Source: Flavobacterium chilense (GTDB taxonomy: Bacteria; Bacteroidota; Bacteroidia; Flavobacteriales; Flavobacteriaceae). From it: DNA of 64,000 nt. The translations under genes and the position numbers were made by a program. The stretch is from NCBI RefSeq assembly GCF_001602525.1, contig NZ_LSYT01000002.1, positions 310,001 to 374,000 of the forward strand, in the 5' to 3' direction. This document shows positions 16,973-25,700 of this stretch, one piece after another. The number at the start of each line of letters is the position of its first letter. Within the stretch, counting starts at the first letter, position 1. The notes under the pieces are model-generated. The model had not been told where the DNA came from and searched no databases. It was given only the letters and a program-made list of their open reading frames with translations.

Positions 16973-19252
16973 ATGCAAAACGTTTCAGAAGCAGCTGCTT
17001 ACACTTTACAATTCATCAATCAAACGCAAAAGTCTATTTTCCTGACCGGTAAAGCAGGGACAGGGAAAACTACGCTTTTACGCGAAATCATTGCTACAAC
17101 CCACAAAAACACAGTTGTTGTGGCTCCCACAGGAATAGCGGCACTAAATGCCGGTGGTGTTACCATACACTCCATGTTTCAACTGCCTTTTTCTGCCTTT
17201 ATTCCGTCATATGCGGAAGCTTCGCAGTTTACCGAAACTGTGAAATTTGAGAATAAAGAAACCTTGCGCCGACATTTCAAAATGAACAATGTTAAGCGTA
17301 ATGTAATCAGAAATATGGAGCTTTTGATTATTGATGAAGTCAGTATGCTTCGTGCTGATTTACTGGATGCTATTGACTTTATGATGCAGACAGTTCGTAA
17401 AAATTCGCGTCCTTTTGGTGGAGTTCAGGTACTTTTTATTGGCGATTTGTTGCAGCTTCCACCCGTTATCAGAGACGAAGAATGGCGAACATTACGAAAT
17501 TATTACAAAGGAAAATTCTTTTTTCATTCGCATGTTATTCAGCAATTTCCGCCACTTTACATCGAATTATCAAAAATTTACCGTCAGTCTGATGATACTT
17601 TTATCTCGGTTTTAAACAACCTTAGAAATAACCAGATTACACCGCAGGATATTCAGGTTTTAAACGAATATGTACAGCCGGATTTCGACTTAAAAAACAA
17701 TCCCGGATATATTACACTTACAACACATAATGCCAAAGCCGATTCGATTAACGAACAGGCAATAAGTGATTTAGCAGGCAATGAATTCTCTTACCAACCT
17801 TTTATCGTGGGCGATTTTCCTGAAAAAATATTTCCGGTAGAAGAGAATTTGAAACTCAAAGTTGGCGCTCAGGTTATGTTTGTTAAAAACGATTTGTCTT
17901 TTGATAAGCGTTATTTCAATGGAAAAATGGGAGTTGTAAAATCCCTTTCACCAGAAGAAATCTTCATACATTTTCCAGAAGAAAACAAAACGATTGAGGT
18001 AGAAAAATACGAATGGAAAAATATCCGATACAAAGTAAACGAGCTTACCAAAGAAATCGAAGAAGAAGTTTTAGGAACATTTGCACATTATCCGATAAAA
18101 TTGGCATGGGCAATTACAGTTCATAAAAGTCAGGGTTTAACTTTTGAGAAAGCAGCGCTCGATGTATCGCAAGTTTTTCTGCCCGGACAGGCATACGTAG
18201 CATTATCGCGTTTAACTTCCTTAAACGGGCTTATTTTGCTTTCTCCGATACAAATGAATGGCATTTCGAATGATCAGGATGTCATGGATTATGCTTTAAA
18301 CAAAGCAACCGAAGAAGTTTTAAAACATTCTCTGCACTTCGAAACTAAAAACTTTATTCATAACTATTTGATAAACAGTTTTAACTGGACTGATTTATCT
18401 CAGGAATGGCGTAATCACCGTTTTAGTTATAACGAAAATGCTGCAGGTTCAGAAAAATCAAAACATGCTGTTTGGGCACATAAACGTTTAGAAACTATCG
18501 AAACACTAATCGATCCCTCTCAGAAATTCGTGAATCAGCTTAATAAAATATTTAGTAAAGAAACAGTTGATTTGTATTTTGTTCAGGAAAGAGTAGTGGC
18601 GGCTTACGATTATTTTTTTAAGCCAATGGACAAGCTGGTTACGGATCTTTTGAATAAAATGGCTGAAATTCAGAAATTTAAAAAAGTAAAAGAATTTTAT
18701 GAAGAATTGGCTTTTTTGGATGATTTGCAAACAAAAGCTGTTTTACGCTTAATGAAGGCCAAATTGCTCATAGAAATTGTCGTTGCAGGTGAAACCATCT
18801 GTAAAGAAAAATTGTCGTCTACAGCGATTAAAAACTATAAATCCGACAAGGTCGAGAAGATCCGCGAGGAACTTAACATTGCAAATACCGATATTTTTAA
18901 ATCTGAAGAGCCTGTAGTTCGTTATACAGCCAGAAAATTAGATAAGAACGAAGCAAAAACAGTTAAGAAAACTACTGTGGAAGAAACGCATGATTTGTGG
19001 CTTGAAAAGAACTCAATTCAGGATATTGCGAGAATCCGTAAATTAACTGTACAAACTATTGAAATGCATTTGGTTAAATTGATTCAGGCTAAGAAAGTTG
19101 AGATTTCAGATATTCTGCCTTACGATAAAATCCTGGCACTCCGCGAAGCTTTTGAGTTTTATCAGGAAGAATCATTAAACGGTTTAAAAGAAAAACATGG
19201 GGATGAATTTACCTGGGATGAACTTAAAATGTTTAAAGCCAGTATTAATTGA
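16973..19252 (+). CDS. PIF1/RecD-type superfamily 1 helicase with C-terminal HTH domain
   Basis: In this 759-residue protein the Walker A is GKAGTGKT at residues 26-33 and the Walker B is LLIIDEVSM near residue 120. The PIF1-like FGGVQVLFIGDLLQLPPV block follows (about 145-162), and helicase motifs V/VI are WAITVHKSQGLTFEKAALDV and AYVALSRL (about 378-415). After a helical linker, the C-terminus (about 660-750) contains TVEETHDLWLEKNSIQDIARIRKLTVQTIEMHL. This is a helix-turn-helix domain of the kind found at the end of RecQ-type helicases (HTH_40). A DNA replication or repair role is inferred; the exact substrate is unknown. The gene is monocistronic. Confidence 0.9.
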   Translation: MQNVSEAAAYTLQFINQTQKSIFLTGKAGTGKTTLLREIIATTHKNTVVVAPTGIAALNAGGVTIHSMFQLPFSAFIPSYAEASQFTETVKFENKETLRRHFKMNNVKRNVIRNMELLIIDEVSMLRADLLDAIDFMMQTVRKNSRPFGGVQVLFIGDLLQLPPVIRDEEWRTLRNYYKGKFFFHSHVIQQFPPLYIELSKIYRQSDDTFISVLNNLRNNQITPQDIQVLNEYVQPDFDLKNNPGYITLTTHNAKADSINEQAISDLAGNEFSYQPFIVGDFPEKIFPVEENLKLKVGAQVMFVKNDLSFDKRYFNGKMGVVKSLSPEEIFIHFPEENKTIEVEKYEWKNIRYKVNELTKEIEEEVLGTFAHYPIKLAWAITVHKSQGLTFEKAALDVSQVFLPGQAYVALSRLTSLNGLILLSPIQMNGISNDQDVMDYALNKATEEVLKHSLHFETKNFIHNYLINSFNWTDLSQEWRNHRFSYNENAAGSEKSKHAVWAHKRLETIETLIDPSQKFVNQLNKIFSKETVDLYFVQERVVAAYDYFFKPMDKLVTDLLNKMAEIQKFKKVKEFYEELAFLDDLQTKAVLRLMKAKLLIEIVVAGETICKEKLSSTAIKNYKSDKVEKIREELNIANTDIFKSEEPVVRYTARKLDKNEAKTVKKTTVEETHDLWLEKNSIQDIARIRKLTVQTIEMHLVKLIQAKKVEISDILPYDKILALREAFEFYQEESLNGLKEKHGDEFTWDELKMFKASIN

Positions 19253-19324
19253 TTTCCGGGTATTTTGTAACTTAGTGATTTAGTTTCGTTTTATTTCATA
19301 AAAACATTATGTAAAATAGAAAAT

Positions 19325-20083
19325 ATGAAAAAGCTCATTTGTATTGTATTTATTACTTTTTCGATCTGTAATATTTCTGGTCAGGATTTAAAACCCGAAT
19401 ATCAAAAGTTTATTAAAACGTTCATAGAGAATGTAAAAAACAATAAAAAAGAGGCTGTAGCCAATATTGTGCAGTATCCTTTTAAGAGAGGGTACCCAAT
19501 TCCGTCTGTTAAGAATAAGGCTGAATTTATAAAAAGATACGATCAGATTTTTGATGCAGCTTTAAAAAACGAAATTATTAAATCGAATCCCGCAAAAGAT
19601 TGGTCACAAGTGGGCTGGCGCGGAATTATGCTCAATCAGGGAACGCTTTGGTTTAATGAAGACGGCCATTTAAGAGGTATTAATTATCAATCGAAAGCAG
19701 AAGCAGATCTGAAAAACAAATTAATAGCTGCAGAAAAAGAAAAACTACATTCATCAATTGCAGTTTTTAAAGCGCCGCTCTATATTTTGGAAACTTCTAA
19801 ATTTAGAATTAGAATTGATGATTTGGGGAACGAGAACTATCGGTATGCTTCCTGGTCAATAAAACAATCGATGAGCGAAAAGCCTGATTTAGTGCTTACA
19901 AACGGAAAATGGATTCCTGATGGAAGCGGTGGAAACAGTCACTTTGATTTTAAAAAAGGTAATTTTCTTTACGAATGTTATATCACTGTTTTGGGGCCAA
20001 AAGATGCTGCTCCGGCTACTTTAACAATATATCAAAATGAGAAAGAAATTCTTTCTCAGGATGCTAAAGTTGTTCCACGATAA
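19325..20083 (+). CDS. Secreted protein of unknown function, paralogue A
   Basis: This 252-residue protein has a signal peptide (MKKLICIVFITFSICNISGQ). The mature part starts with a helical segment (KPEYQKFIKTFIENVKNNKKEA) followed by VQYPFKRGYPIPSVKNKAEFIKRYDQIFD, which recalls NTF2/SnoaL-like nuclear-transport-fold domains. The second half is beta-rich (KFRIRIDDLGNENYRYASWSI) and ends DAKVVPR. The next gene is a close paralogue along the whole length. Function is not recognised. The final codons form a near-parS sequence, judged accidental. Confidence 0.85.
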   Translation: MKKLICIVFITFSICNISGQDLKPEYQKFIKTFIENVKNNKKEAVANIVQYPFKRGYPIPSVKNKAEFIKRYDQIFDAALKNEIIKSNPAKDWSQVGWRGIMLNQGTLWFNEDGHLRGINYQSKAEADLKNKLIAAEKEKLHSSIAVFKAPLYILETSKFRIRIDDLGNENYRYASWSIKQSMSEKPDLVLTNGKWIPDGSGGNSHFDFKKGNFLYECYITVLGPKDAAPATLTIYQNEKEILSQDAKVVPR

Positions 20084-20085
20084 AC

Positions 20086-20116
20086 AAAATCCTATTCGAA
20101 AGAATAGGATTTTTTA
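20086..20116 (+). terminator. Terminator of paralogue A
   Basis: AAAATCCTATTC, loop GAAA, GAATAGGATTTTTT. The same stem sequence recurs after the second paralogue. Confidence 0.9.
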
Positions 20117-20211
20117 TTTGCAATTCATATCTGATTTTCTGTAGATTTTCAACATAAGTTTTATTCTTTTCAAGACAGAATCAGGGAAATATGCAATAAA
20201 TAAATAATGAT

Positions 20212-20219
20212 TATATTTG
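20212..20219 (+). promoter_or_regulatory. Probable -7 element of paralogue B
   Basis: TATATTTG fits TAnnTTTG and lies 42 bases before the ATG. It follows the terminator of paralogue A, so B probably has its own promoter. Confidence 0.45.
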
Positions 20220-20261
20220 ATTGTAATGAACAGATTAGTAATTAATTAAAAATATTTTAAG

Positions 20262-21023
20262 ATGAAAAAAAACACTGTATTTTTAATATTATTGATGCTT
20301 TGTAGCAGCTTTATTACTGCTCAGGAAGCAAAATCAGAATATCAGGTATTTGCGAAAAAGTTAATTGAAAACGTAAAAAACAACAACAAAGAAGCCCTCG
20401 GAGATCTGGTTGTCTATCCGTTAAAACGAGAATATCCAATACCGGATATTAATAATAAATCAGATTTTATAAAGCGTTTTGATGAAATCTTTGATACAGG
20501 TTTAAAAAATGAAATCATTAAATCGAATCCCGTAAAAGACTGGTTTGATATGGGTTTACGTGGTGTAATGCTTAATCATGGAATTATCTGGCTGGATGTA
20601 GACGGACGCTTGACAGCCATAAATTACCAATCAAAATTTGAAACTGATCTTAAAAATAAACTTATAGCTTCTCAAAAAAAAGAACTTGATCCAAGTATTG
20701 CTTTTTTCCAGACTCCGATTTGCATTTTGGAAACAGCTAAATTTAAAATCAGAATTGATAATTTAGGGAATAATAATTACCGTTTTGCTTCATGGTCTAT
20801 TGATAAAAAAATGAGTGAAAAGCCTGATTTAGTTATTAATGGTGGTAAACTTATAGTAGAGGGAATTGGAGGAAATCATCAGTATGAGTTTAAAAAAGAT
20901 AAATATACTTATGAATGTGCTATTATAGTTTTGGGCGAAAAAAATTCGCCTCCGGCAAGGCTAACAATTTATCTTGGAACTAAAAAAACACTTGTTCAGG
21001 ATGCGAAAATTGTTCCACGATAA
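20262..21023 (+). CDS. Secreted protein of unknown function, paralogue B
   Basis: This 253-residue protein aligns with paralogue A from signal peptide (MKKNTVFLILLMLCSSFITAQ) to the end (VQDAKIVPR). Shared blocks include NEIIKSNPxKDW, RGVMLNxG, INYQSKxExDLKNKLIA and the beta-rich KFKIRIDNLGNNNYRFASWSI. Amino-acid identity is roughly half to two thirds by eye. The terminator stem after the gene is also shared. The pair is a tandem duplication followed by divergence. Function is unknown; conserved Trp, Arg and Tyr positions suggest a common ligand-binding fold. Confidence 0.85.
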   Translation: MKKNTVFLILLMLCSSFITAQEAKSEYQVFAKKLIENVKNNNKEALGDLVVYPLKREYPIPDINNKSDFIKRFDEIFDTGLKNEIIKSNPVKDWFDMGLRGVMLNHGIIWLDVDGRLTAINYQSKFETDLKNKLIASQKKELDPSIAFFQTPICILETAKFKIRIDNLGNNNYRFASWSIDKKMSEKPDLVINGGKLIVEGIGGNHQYEFKKDKYTYECAIIVLGEKNSPPARLTIYLGTKKTLVQDAKIVPR

Positions 21024-21028
21024 ACAAA

Positions 21029-21057
21029 AAAAATCCTATTCGTAAGAATAGGATTTT
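21029..21057. terminator. Bidirectional terminator between paralogue B and the SPOR-domain gene
   Basis: AAAATCCTATTC (21030-21041), loop GTAA, GAATAGGATTTT (21046-21057). The minus-strand reading ends in a T8 run, so it works best for the convergent SPOR-domain gene; the plus-strand T run is four. Confidence 0.85.
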
Positions 21058-21064
21058 GAGAGTA

Positions 21065-22033
21065 TTATAAGTTTTCGACTAGAATCCACGCATCAGGATT
21101 TTCGCCTTTTTGAATTTCTTTTCGTGCTTTTTCTGCTTCAGACATCGTAGCATAACTTCCGTATAAAACCGGAAATAATCCATGCTTGTTTTCGCCCAGC
21201 ATTCTCGCTTTAAAACCATCTTTAATTAATTGATTGTAAGCTTTTCGTGCATTTTGTTCACTTCTGAAAGCTCCTGCCATAATGTGATAAGGCATCGTTT
21301 TTACTTCAACAGTTTCAACTTTTGCTGAATCTACAGAAAGTGTAACAGCAGGCAATGGATTCTGAATGAAAAATGTAGCTTCCTGTATTTTATTCTGCAC
21401 TTTTTTCTGAACAGCACTTTCAACGACTAAAGTTTTGTTTGCGATTTGGTTTTGGTATAATGGATATCCAATACTACCCGTAATTCCAAGACCTAAAACA
21501 AGGATTGCAGCATATCTTAAGAACGGATTTACTGATTTTCCTTCGTCTTCATTTTCATACAGAGAAATGGCTTCTCTTTCTGAGATTTCTTCGATTTTTC
21601 TCTCGAACATTTCTTTTTTAACCAAAGGAGAAACAAACGGACTTAGTCCAAAAGATGATGTTAAGTAATTGGTCTGATCGTTTGGTGTAAAAATTATATT
21701 TCTTTCAGCGTTTAAACGAACTTCACCTATGTTTTTAAGGCTTATAACGCCATTTTGTTCCAAAGTTTTTTTCCATTCTGTAACTTCAAAAGCAATAGCA
21801 CTAACAGCAAAACCATAAGATGTTTTTTCTGCATTTGCAATATGATTTGCCAATAGTCCGTCATTGTTTTTCAAGCGGCTATTAAAAGAGATCATTTTTT
21901 TGGGTGGAAAAAACGAATTTGTGCCTTCATTCAGCTGTGCCGATTGAATTTCTGTTAAAAATGCTCCAAACCCTGGAACCGTTACACACTGATAACGATA
22001 CAATAACTGTGCGATGTAATTTTCGATTTTCAT
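21065..22033 (-). CDS. HU-like (CCDC81-type) plus transmembrane plus SPOR domain protein
   Basis: This 322-residue protein has three parts. Residues 1-140 look like the two prokaryotic HU-CCDC81 domains (MKIENYIAQLLYRYQCVTVPGFGAFLTE; then VSAIAFEVTEWKKTLEQNGVISLKNIGEVRLN). A transmembrane helix lies at about 171-193. A SPOR domain occupies about 247-322 (PYHIMAGAFRSEQNARKAYNQLIKDGF through DAWILVENL). SPOR domains bind denuded peptidoglycan at division sites. A cytoplasmic HU-like head joined to a periplasmic peptidoglycan-binding tail suggests an envelope protein that may also meet DNA or another partner in the cytoplasm. This architecture is a known Bacteroidota family of unknown role. Confidence 0.88.
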   Translation of the reverse strand: MKIENYIAQLLYRYQCVTVPGFGAFLTEIQSAQLNEGTNSFFPPKKMISFNSRLKNNDGLLANHIANAEKTSYGFAVSAIAFEVTEWKKTLEQNGVISLKNIGEVRLNAERNIIFTPNDQTNYLTSSFGLSPFVSPLVKKEMFERKIEEISEREAISLYENEDEGKSVNPFLRYAAILVLGLGITGSIGYPLYQNQIANKTLVVESAVQKKVQNKIQEATFFIQNPLPAVTLSVDSAKVETVEVKTMPYHIMAGAFRSEQNARKAYNQLIKDGFKARMLGENKHGLFPVLYGSYATMSEAEKARKEIQKGENPDAWILVENL

Positions 22034-22391
22034 GTTTACAAAGTTATGTAATGAATATAGTTATCAAAATTTTATTCACAGTTTTTATTAACAATTCAGG
22101 TTTTTTTATAGATAATTAATATTCAGTAATTTAATTGTTTATTTGTTAAATTTTTGAAATTTACAGATGCATAAAAAGTTATTTTTATTAAGAAATAACA
22201 TCTATTTTAGATACAAATTCGTTTCGTTTTTTATTTCTATTTTACATAATGTTTATTCGAAATGTCTAGTGCGAATTATTTTTTATTACAACTACAATCA
22301 GGATAGAAATAAAATCTATGAAATATTCAGTATTTATAATATTTCCGAAATTACTACAGGAAACTTATATAAATTGTTGGCCTAATTTATT
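22034..22391. other. AT-rich intergenic stretch upstream of dprA
   Basis: No supported gene was found. A 72-codon frame at 22167-22385 has Tyr/Phe/Ile/Asn-rich composition typical of translated AT-rich spacer and no family features. The region separates the divergent SPOR-domain gene and dprA and holds their promoters; the dprA promoter follows immediately. Confidence 0.6.
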
Positions 22392-22423
22392 TTGAAAGAA
22401 TTTACTTCTAATTACTATATTTG
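22392..22423 (+). promoter_or_regulatory. Flavobacterium-type promoter of dprA
   Basis: TTG at 22392-22394, a 21-base spacer and TATATTTG at 22416-22423 give a good match to TTG-N17-23-TAnnTTTG. The leader to the ATG at 22484 is about 55 bases. Confidence 0.75.
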
Positions 22424-22483
22424 TCTTTCTTAAAAATACTGTTTTTTTTAAGAATTTATCTTCCTTTAAAAAAATTATAAGCC

Positions 22484-23584
22484 ATGTCAGATCAAGATTT
22501 ATTTTATTTATTAGCCTTATTAAAAATCGATGGAGTGGGGGATATAATGGCAAAAAAGCTACTGAATCATTTTGGTGACGCAGAGACTATTTTTAAAACT
22601 AAAATAAATCAAATAGCTGCTGTTGATGGAGTTGGAACAGTTTTACTGAATAATTTAAAAGATAAATCAGTTTTTGAAAAAGCAGAAAAAGAGCTGAAAT
22701 TTATCGATTCAAATGATATAAAAGTTTCTTTTTTTCAGGATGAAAATTACCCCGAACGATTAAAACATTGCTTTGATTCGCCCGTTTTGATTTTTTCTGC
22801 CGGGAATATAAATTTAAAAAATAAGAAAATAATAAGCATTGTCGGAACCCGTCAAATTACCTCATATGGAACAGAATTTTGTAAAAAACTAATTGAAGAT
22901 TTAGTGCCACTTGATCCTGTAATTGTAAGTGGTTTTGCCTATGGTGTTGATATTGTTGCACATCAGCTGGCAATGGATTTTAATCTGCAAACCATTGGAG
23001 TCCTGGCACATGGTTTAAACCAGATTTATCCAAAATCCCATAAAAAATACATGAGCCAAATGGAACAAAATGGCGGTTTTATAACAGAATTCTGGAGTTC
23101 ATCTAAACCTGATAAAGAAAATTTTGTACGTCGAAATCGTATAGTTGCCGGTATGACCGAAGCCACAATTGTAATAGAATCTGCAGATAAAGGCGGATCG
23201 CTAATCACTGCAAATCTGGCTAATGATTATAATCGTGATGTTTTTGCTGTTCCGGGAAGAGTAACTGATAAGTACAGTCAGGGTTGTAATAATTTAATTA
23301 AAACCCAGAAAGCAAATGTTTTAACCAGTGCTGCTGATTTGATTTATATTTTGAATTGGGATGTTACAAGAAAATCTGAACCTGTTCAAAAACAATTGTT
23401 TGTAGAGTTGGCACCCGATGAACAAAAACTGTATGATTTTCTGCTAAAAAACGGAAAAGAATTGCTTGATATAATAGCTTTAAAATGCGATTTCCCCATT
23501 TATAAAATTTCCGGAATCTTGCTAAATATGGAATTGAAAGGGGTGATAAGACCTTTACCCGGTAAGTTATTTGAAGCGATTTAA
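22484..23584 (+). CDS. dprA: DNA-processing protein DprA
   Basis: DprA (366 residues) protects incoming single-stranded DNA and loads RecA during natural transformation. An N-terminal helix-hairpin-helix/SAM-like region (about 1-75) precedes the Rossmann fold. Motifs are VGTRQITSYG, VVSGFAYGVDIVAHQLA-like VSGFAYGVDIVAH, FVRRNRIVAGMTEATIVIESADKGGSLITA and VPGRVTDKYSQGCN. A C-terminal winged-helix (DML1-like) domain ends VIRPLPGKLFEAI. recA lies about 2.6 kb further on, on the other strand. The gene is convergent with trpS and shares a terminator with it. Confidence 0.96.
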   Translation: MSDQDLFYLLALLKIDGVGDIMAKKLLNHFGDAETIFKTKINQIAAVDGVGTVLLNNLKDKSVFEKAEKELKFIDSNDIKVSFFQDENYPERLKHCFDSPVLIFSAGNINLKNKKIISIVGTRQITSYGTEFCKKLIEDLVPLDPVIVSGFAYGVDIVAHQLAMDFNLQTIGVLAHGLNQIYPKSHKKYMSQMEQNGGFITEFWSSSKPDKENFVRRNRIVAGMTEATIVIESADKGGSLITANLANDYNRDVFAVPGRVTDKYSQGCNNLIKTQKANVLTSAADLIYILNWDVTRKSEPVQKQLFVELAPDEQKLYDFLLKNGKELLDIIALKCDFPIYKISGILLNMELKGVIRPLPGKLFEAI

Positions 23585-23681
23585 GATTTTGGATAATATT
23601 TTGAAATTTCAATAGAACAAATAACATTTAAGATCTTGAATTGGTCATTAATCCTGCTCAATTGTTAATTGCCTGTAAAAT

Positions 23682-23716
23682 AAAAACGCGGCATTTTTTA
23701 GTATTGCCGCGTTTAT
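23682..23716. terminator. Bidirectional terminator between dprA and trpS
   Basis: AAACGCGGCA (23684-23693) pairs with TGCCGCGTTT (23705-23714). A T run follows on the minus strand and a shorter one on the plus strand. Confidence 0.85.
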
Positions 23717-23721
23717 AATCT

Positions 23722-24696
23722 CTATTTTTGAAATCCAAGAACATCTCTAACTTTCGCCAAAACACCATCAGCGATAACAGAAGCTTTTGCAGCACCTTTT
23801 TTCAATAGTGCATCGACTTCGTCAAGATTATTCATGTAGTAAGTATATCTTTCTCTTTCAGTTTTAAATTTCTCGGTAATCAATTCAAACAAAGCTTGTT
23901 TGGCATGACCATAACCATAATTTCCGCCAAGATAATTGGCTCTCATTTGAGCAATTTGTTCTTCTGTAGCCAATAAAGAATAGATTGCAAATGCATTGCA
24001 GGTATCCGGATTTTTAGGTTCCTCAAGAGGAGTACTATCAGTTTCGATGCTCATAACCTGTTTACGTAGCACTTTATCGTCCAGGAAAATATTAATAATA
24101 TTATTGGCAGATTTACTCATTTTTCCGCCGTTTGTTCCCGGAATTAGCATACTGTTTTCCTGAATTTTAACTTCGGGAATAACAAAAATCTCACCCATTT
24201 GATGATTGAAACGAGAAGCGACATCACGTGTAATTTCTAAATGCTGCATTTGGTCTTTTCCAACCGGCACAAATTCAGCATCATACAATAAAATATCGGC
24301 AGCCATTAACATTGGATATGTAAAAAGTCCGGCATTTACATCGTCTAAACGATCTGCTTTATCTTTGAAAGAATGTGCCAAAGTCAAACGCTGAAACGGA
24401 AAAAAACAGCTTAAATACCAGGTCAATTCAGTAGTTTGAGCCACATCAGATTGTCTGTAAAAAGTAACTTTATCAGGATTTAATCCGCAGGCAAGCCATG
24501 CAGAAGCGGTGCTGTATGTGTTTTCTCTTAATGTTTTACCATCTTTAATTTGTGTAATCGAATGTAAATCAGCAATAAACAAAAATGATTCGTTTGCAGG
24601 ATTATTTGATAGTTCGATAGCAGGAATAATTGCTCCCAATAAATTGCCTAAGTGTGGCGTTCCAGTACTCTGAACACCAGTAAGTATTTTTGCCAT
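23722..24696 (-). CDS. trpS: Tryptophanyl-tRNA synthetase
   Basis: This 324-residue class I synthetase charges tRNA-Trp. The HIGH-type motif is GTPHLGN near residue 14, the tryptophan-pocket region includes the MLMAADILLYDAEFVPVGKDQMQHLE segment, and the KMSKS loop is GGKMSKSANN at about 191-200. The length is normal for bacterial TrpRS. The start codon is the ATG complementary to 24694-24696, giving the usual short N-terminus MAKILTGVQSTGTPHLGN. Confidence 0.98.
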   Translation of the reverse strand: MAKILTGVQSTGTPHLGNLLGAIIPAIELSNNPANESFLFIADLHSITQIKDGKTLRENTYSTASAWLACGLNPDKVTFYRQSDVAQTTELTWYLSCFFPFQRLTLAHSFKDKADRLDDVNAGLFTYPMLMAADILLYDAEFVPVGKDQMQHLEITRDVASRFNHQMGEIFVIPEVKIQENSMLIPGTNGGKMSKSANNIINIFLDDKVLRKQVMSIETDSTPLEEPKNPDTCNAFAIYSLLATEEQIAQMRANYLGGNYGYGHAKQALFELITEKFKTERERYTYYMNNLDEVDALLKKGAAKASVIADGVLAKVRDVLGFQK

Positions 24697-24882
24697 TCTA
24701 GTTTTTCTTAATATTGCAAATTTCGTTTTTTTACCGCAAAGTTCACAAGGTTTATTTTTTTTCTTGTATTAAAAGTAGAAAGTTTTCTAAAAAGATCTTT
24801 TCTAATTCAGCATTTTACTCTTAGAAAAGTCTAATTTCAAAAAATCTAATGATCTAAAAATCTAATTTCACTTCTGTTTTCT

Positions 24883-24890
24883 TACATTTG
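24883..24890 (+). promoter_or_regulatory. -7 element very close to the plsC-type start codon
   Basis: TACATTTG matches TAnnTTTG and ends five bases before the ATG at 24896. Transcription would start at or next to the start codon, so the mRNA may be leaderless. Confidence 0.5.
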
Positions 24891-24895
24891 AAACC

Positions 24896-25642
24896 ATGAA
24901 AGGATTAAAAATTGTTTTTTGGGTTTTATGGCGCATTTGGTTTTACATTTTAATGGCCATTCCGATATTGATTATGCTGCCGTTTTTGCTGATTTCTATA
25001 ATCTCTGAGAGTGGTTATCCCTATTTCTTTAAAATGGCCCGCATTTGGGCTAAATTTATCCTTTTCGGGATGGGTTTTTATTATAAAGTCGAACGCGAAC
25101 AAAAGCTGATCAGAAAAAAAAGCTACATGATTGTGGCCAACCATACTTCGATGACTGATATTATGCTGATGCTTGCATTAGTTAAAAATCCGTTTGTTTT
25201 TGTTGGAAAAAAAGAACTTTCTAAAATTCCGTTGTTTGGCTTTTTCTATAAAAGAACCTGTATTTTAGTCGACAGAAATTCATCAAGAAGTAAAAATGAA
25301 GTTTTTAAAAGAGCTCAGAGCAGACTTAATCAGGGATTGAGTATCTGTATTTTTCCCGAAGGCGGCGTTCCGGATGATGAATCTATTTTACTGGATGAGT
25401 TTAAAGATGGCGCTTTTCGTCTGGCAATCGATCATCAAATTCCAATTGTACCAATTGTTTTTGCTGACAATAAAAAACGTTTTTCATATACTTTTTTAAG
25501 TGGAAGTCCGGGCATAATGCGTGCAAAAGTTTTACCTTTTGTAGAAACAGAAGGTTTAACAAGTGACCATAGAAAAGAGCTTAGAGATCAGGTAAGACAG
25601 TTGATTTATAAAGCATTACTTGAATTTAAAAAGAAAGAGTAG
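24896..25642 (+). CDS. 1-acyl-sn-glycerol-3-phosphate acyltransferase (PlsC family)
   Basis: This 248-residue membrane enzyme transfers an acyl group in phospholipid synthesis. An N-terminal membrane helix (about 8-35) is followed by the catalytic HX4D motif in NHTSMTD (His 83, Asp 88). Later come GKKELSKIPLFG (block II region), ILVDRNSSRSK and FPEGGVPDDE (substrate-phosphate binding, about 154-163). VPIVPIVFAD completes the family pattern. It is likely a lysophosphatidate acyltransferase, though aminolipid acyltransferases have similar motifs. The gene is monocistronic with a strong terminator. Confidence 0.92.
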   Translation: MKGLKIVFWVLWRIWFYILMAIPILIMLPFLLISIISESGYPYFFKMARIWAKFILFGMGFYYKVEREQKLIRKKSYMIVANHTSMTDIMLMLALVKNPFVFVGKKELSKIPLFGFFYKRTCILVDRNSSRSKNEVFKRAQSRLNQGLSICIFPEGGVPDDESILLDEFKDGAFRLAIDHQIPIVPIVFADNKKRFSYTFLSGSPGIMRAKVLPFVETEGLTSDHRKELRDQVRQLIYKALLEFKKKE

Positions 25643-25660
25643 TTAAGATATTTAAAATAT

Positions 25661-25700
25661 AAAGCCCGACAAATTTTTTGGAAATTGTCGGGCTTTGTTT
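25661..25700 (+). terminator. Terminator of the PlsC-type gene
   Basis: AAAGCCCGACAA (25661-25672) pairs with TTGTCGGGCTTT (25685-25696), with a short T tract after. Confidence 0.85.

Noticed and set aside
20071..21026. Two near-parS 16-mers (TGTTCCACGATAAACA at 20071 and 21011) at the ends of the tandem paralogues
   Set aside because: They match parS at 14 of 16 positions but break the CACGTG core. They encode V-P-R-stop in both copies, so they share one origin by gene duplication and are most likely accidental.
22167..22385. 72-codon plus-strand frame upstream of dprA
   Set aside because: Its composition is that of translated AT-rich spacer (Tyr/Phe/Ile/Asn), with no RBS-like or promoter support. 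The dprA promoter lies just after it.
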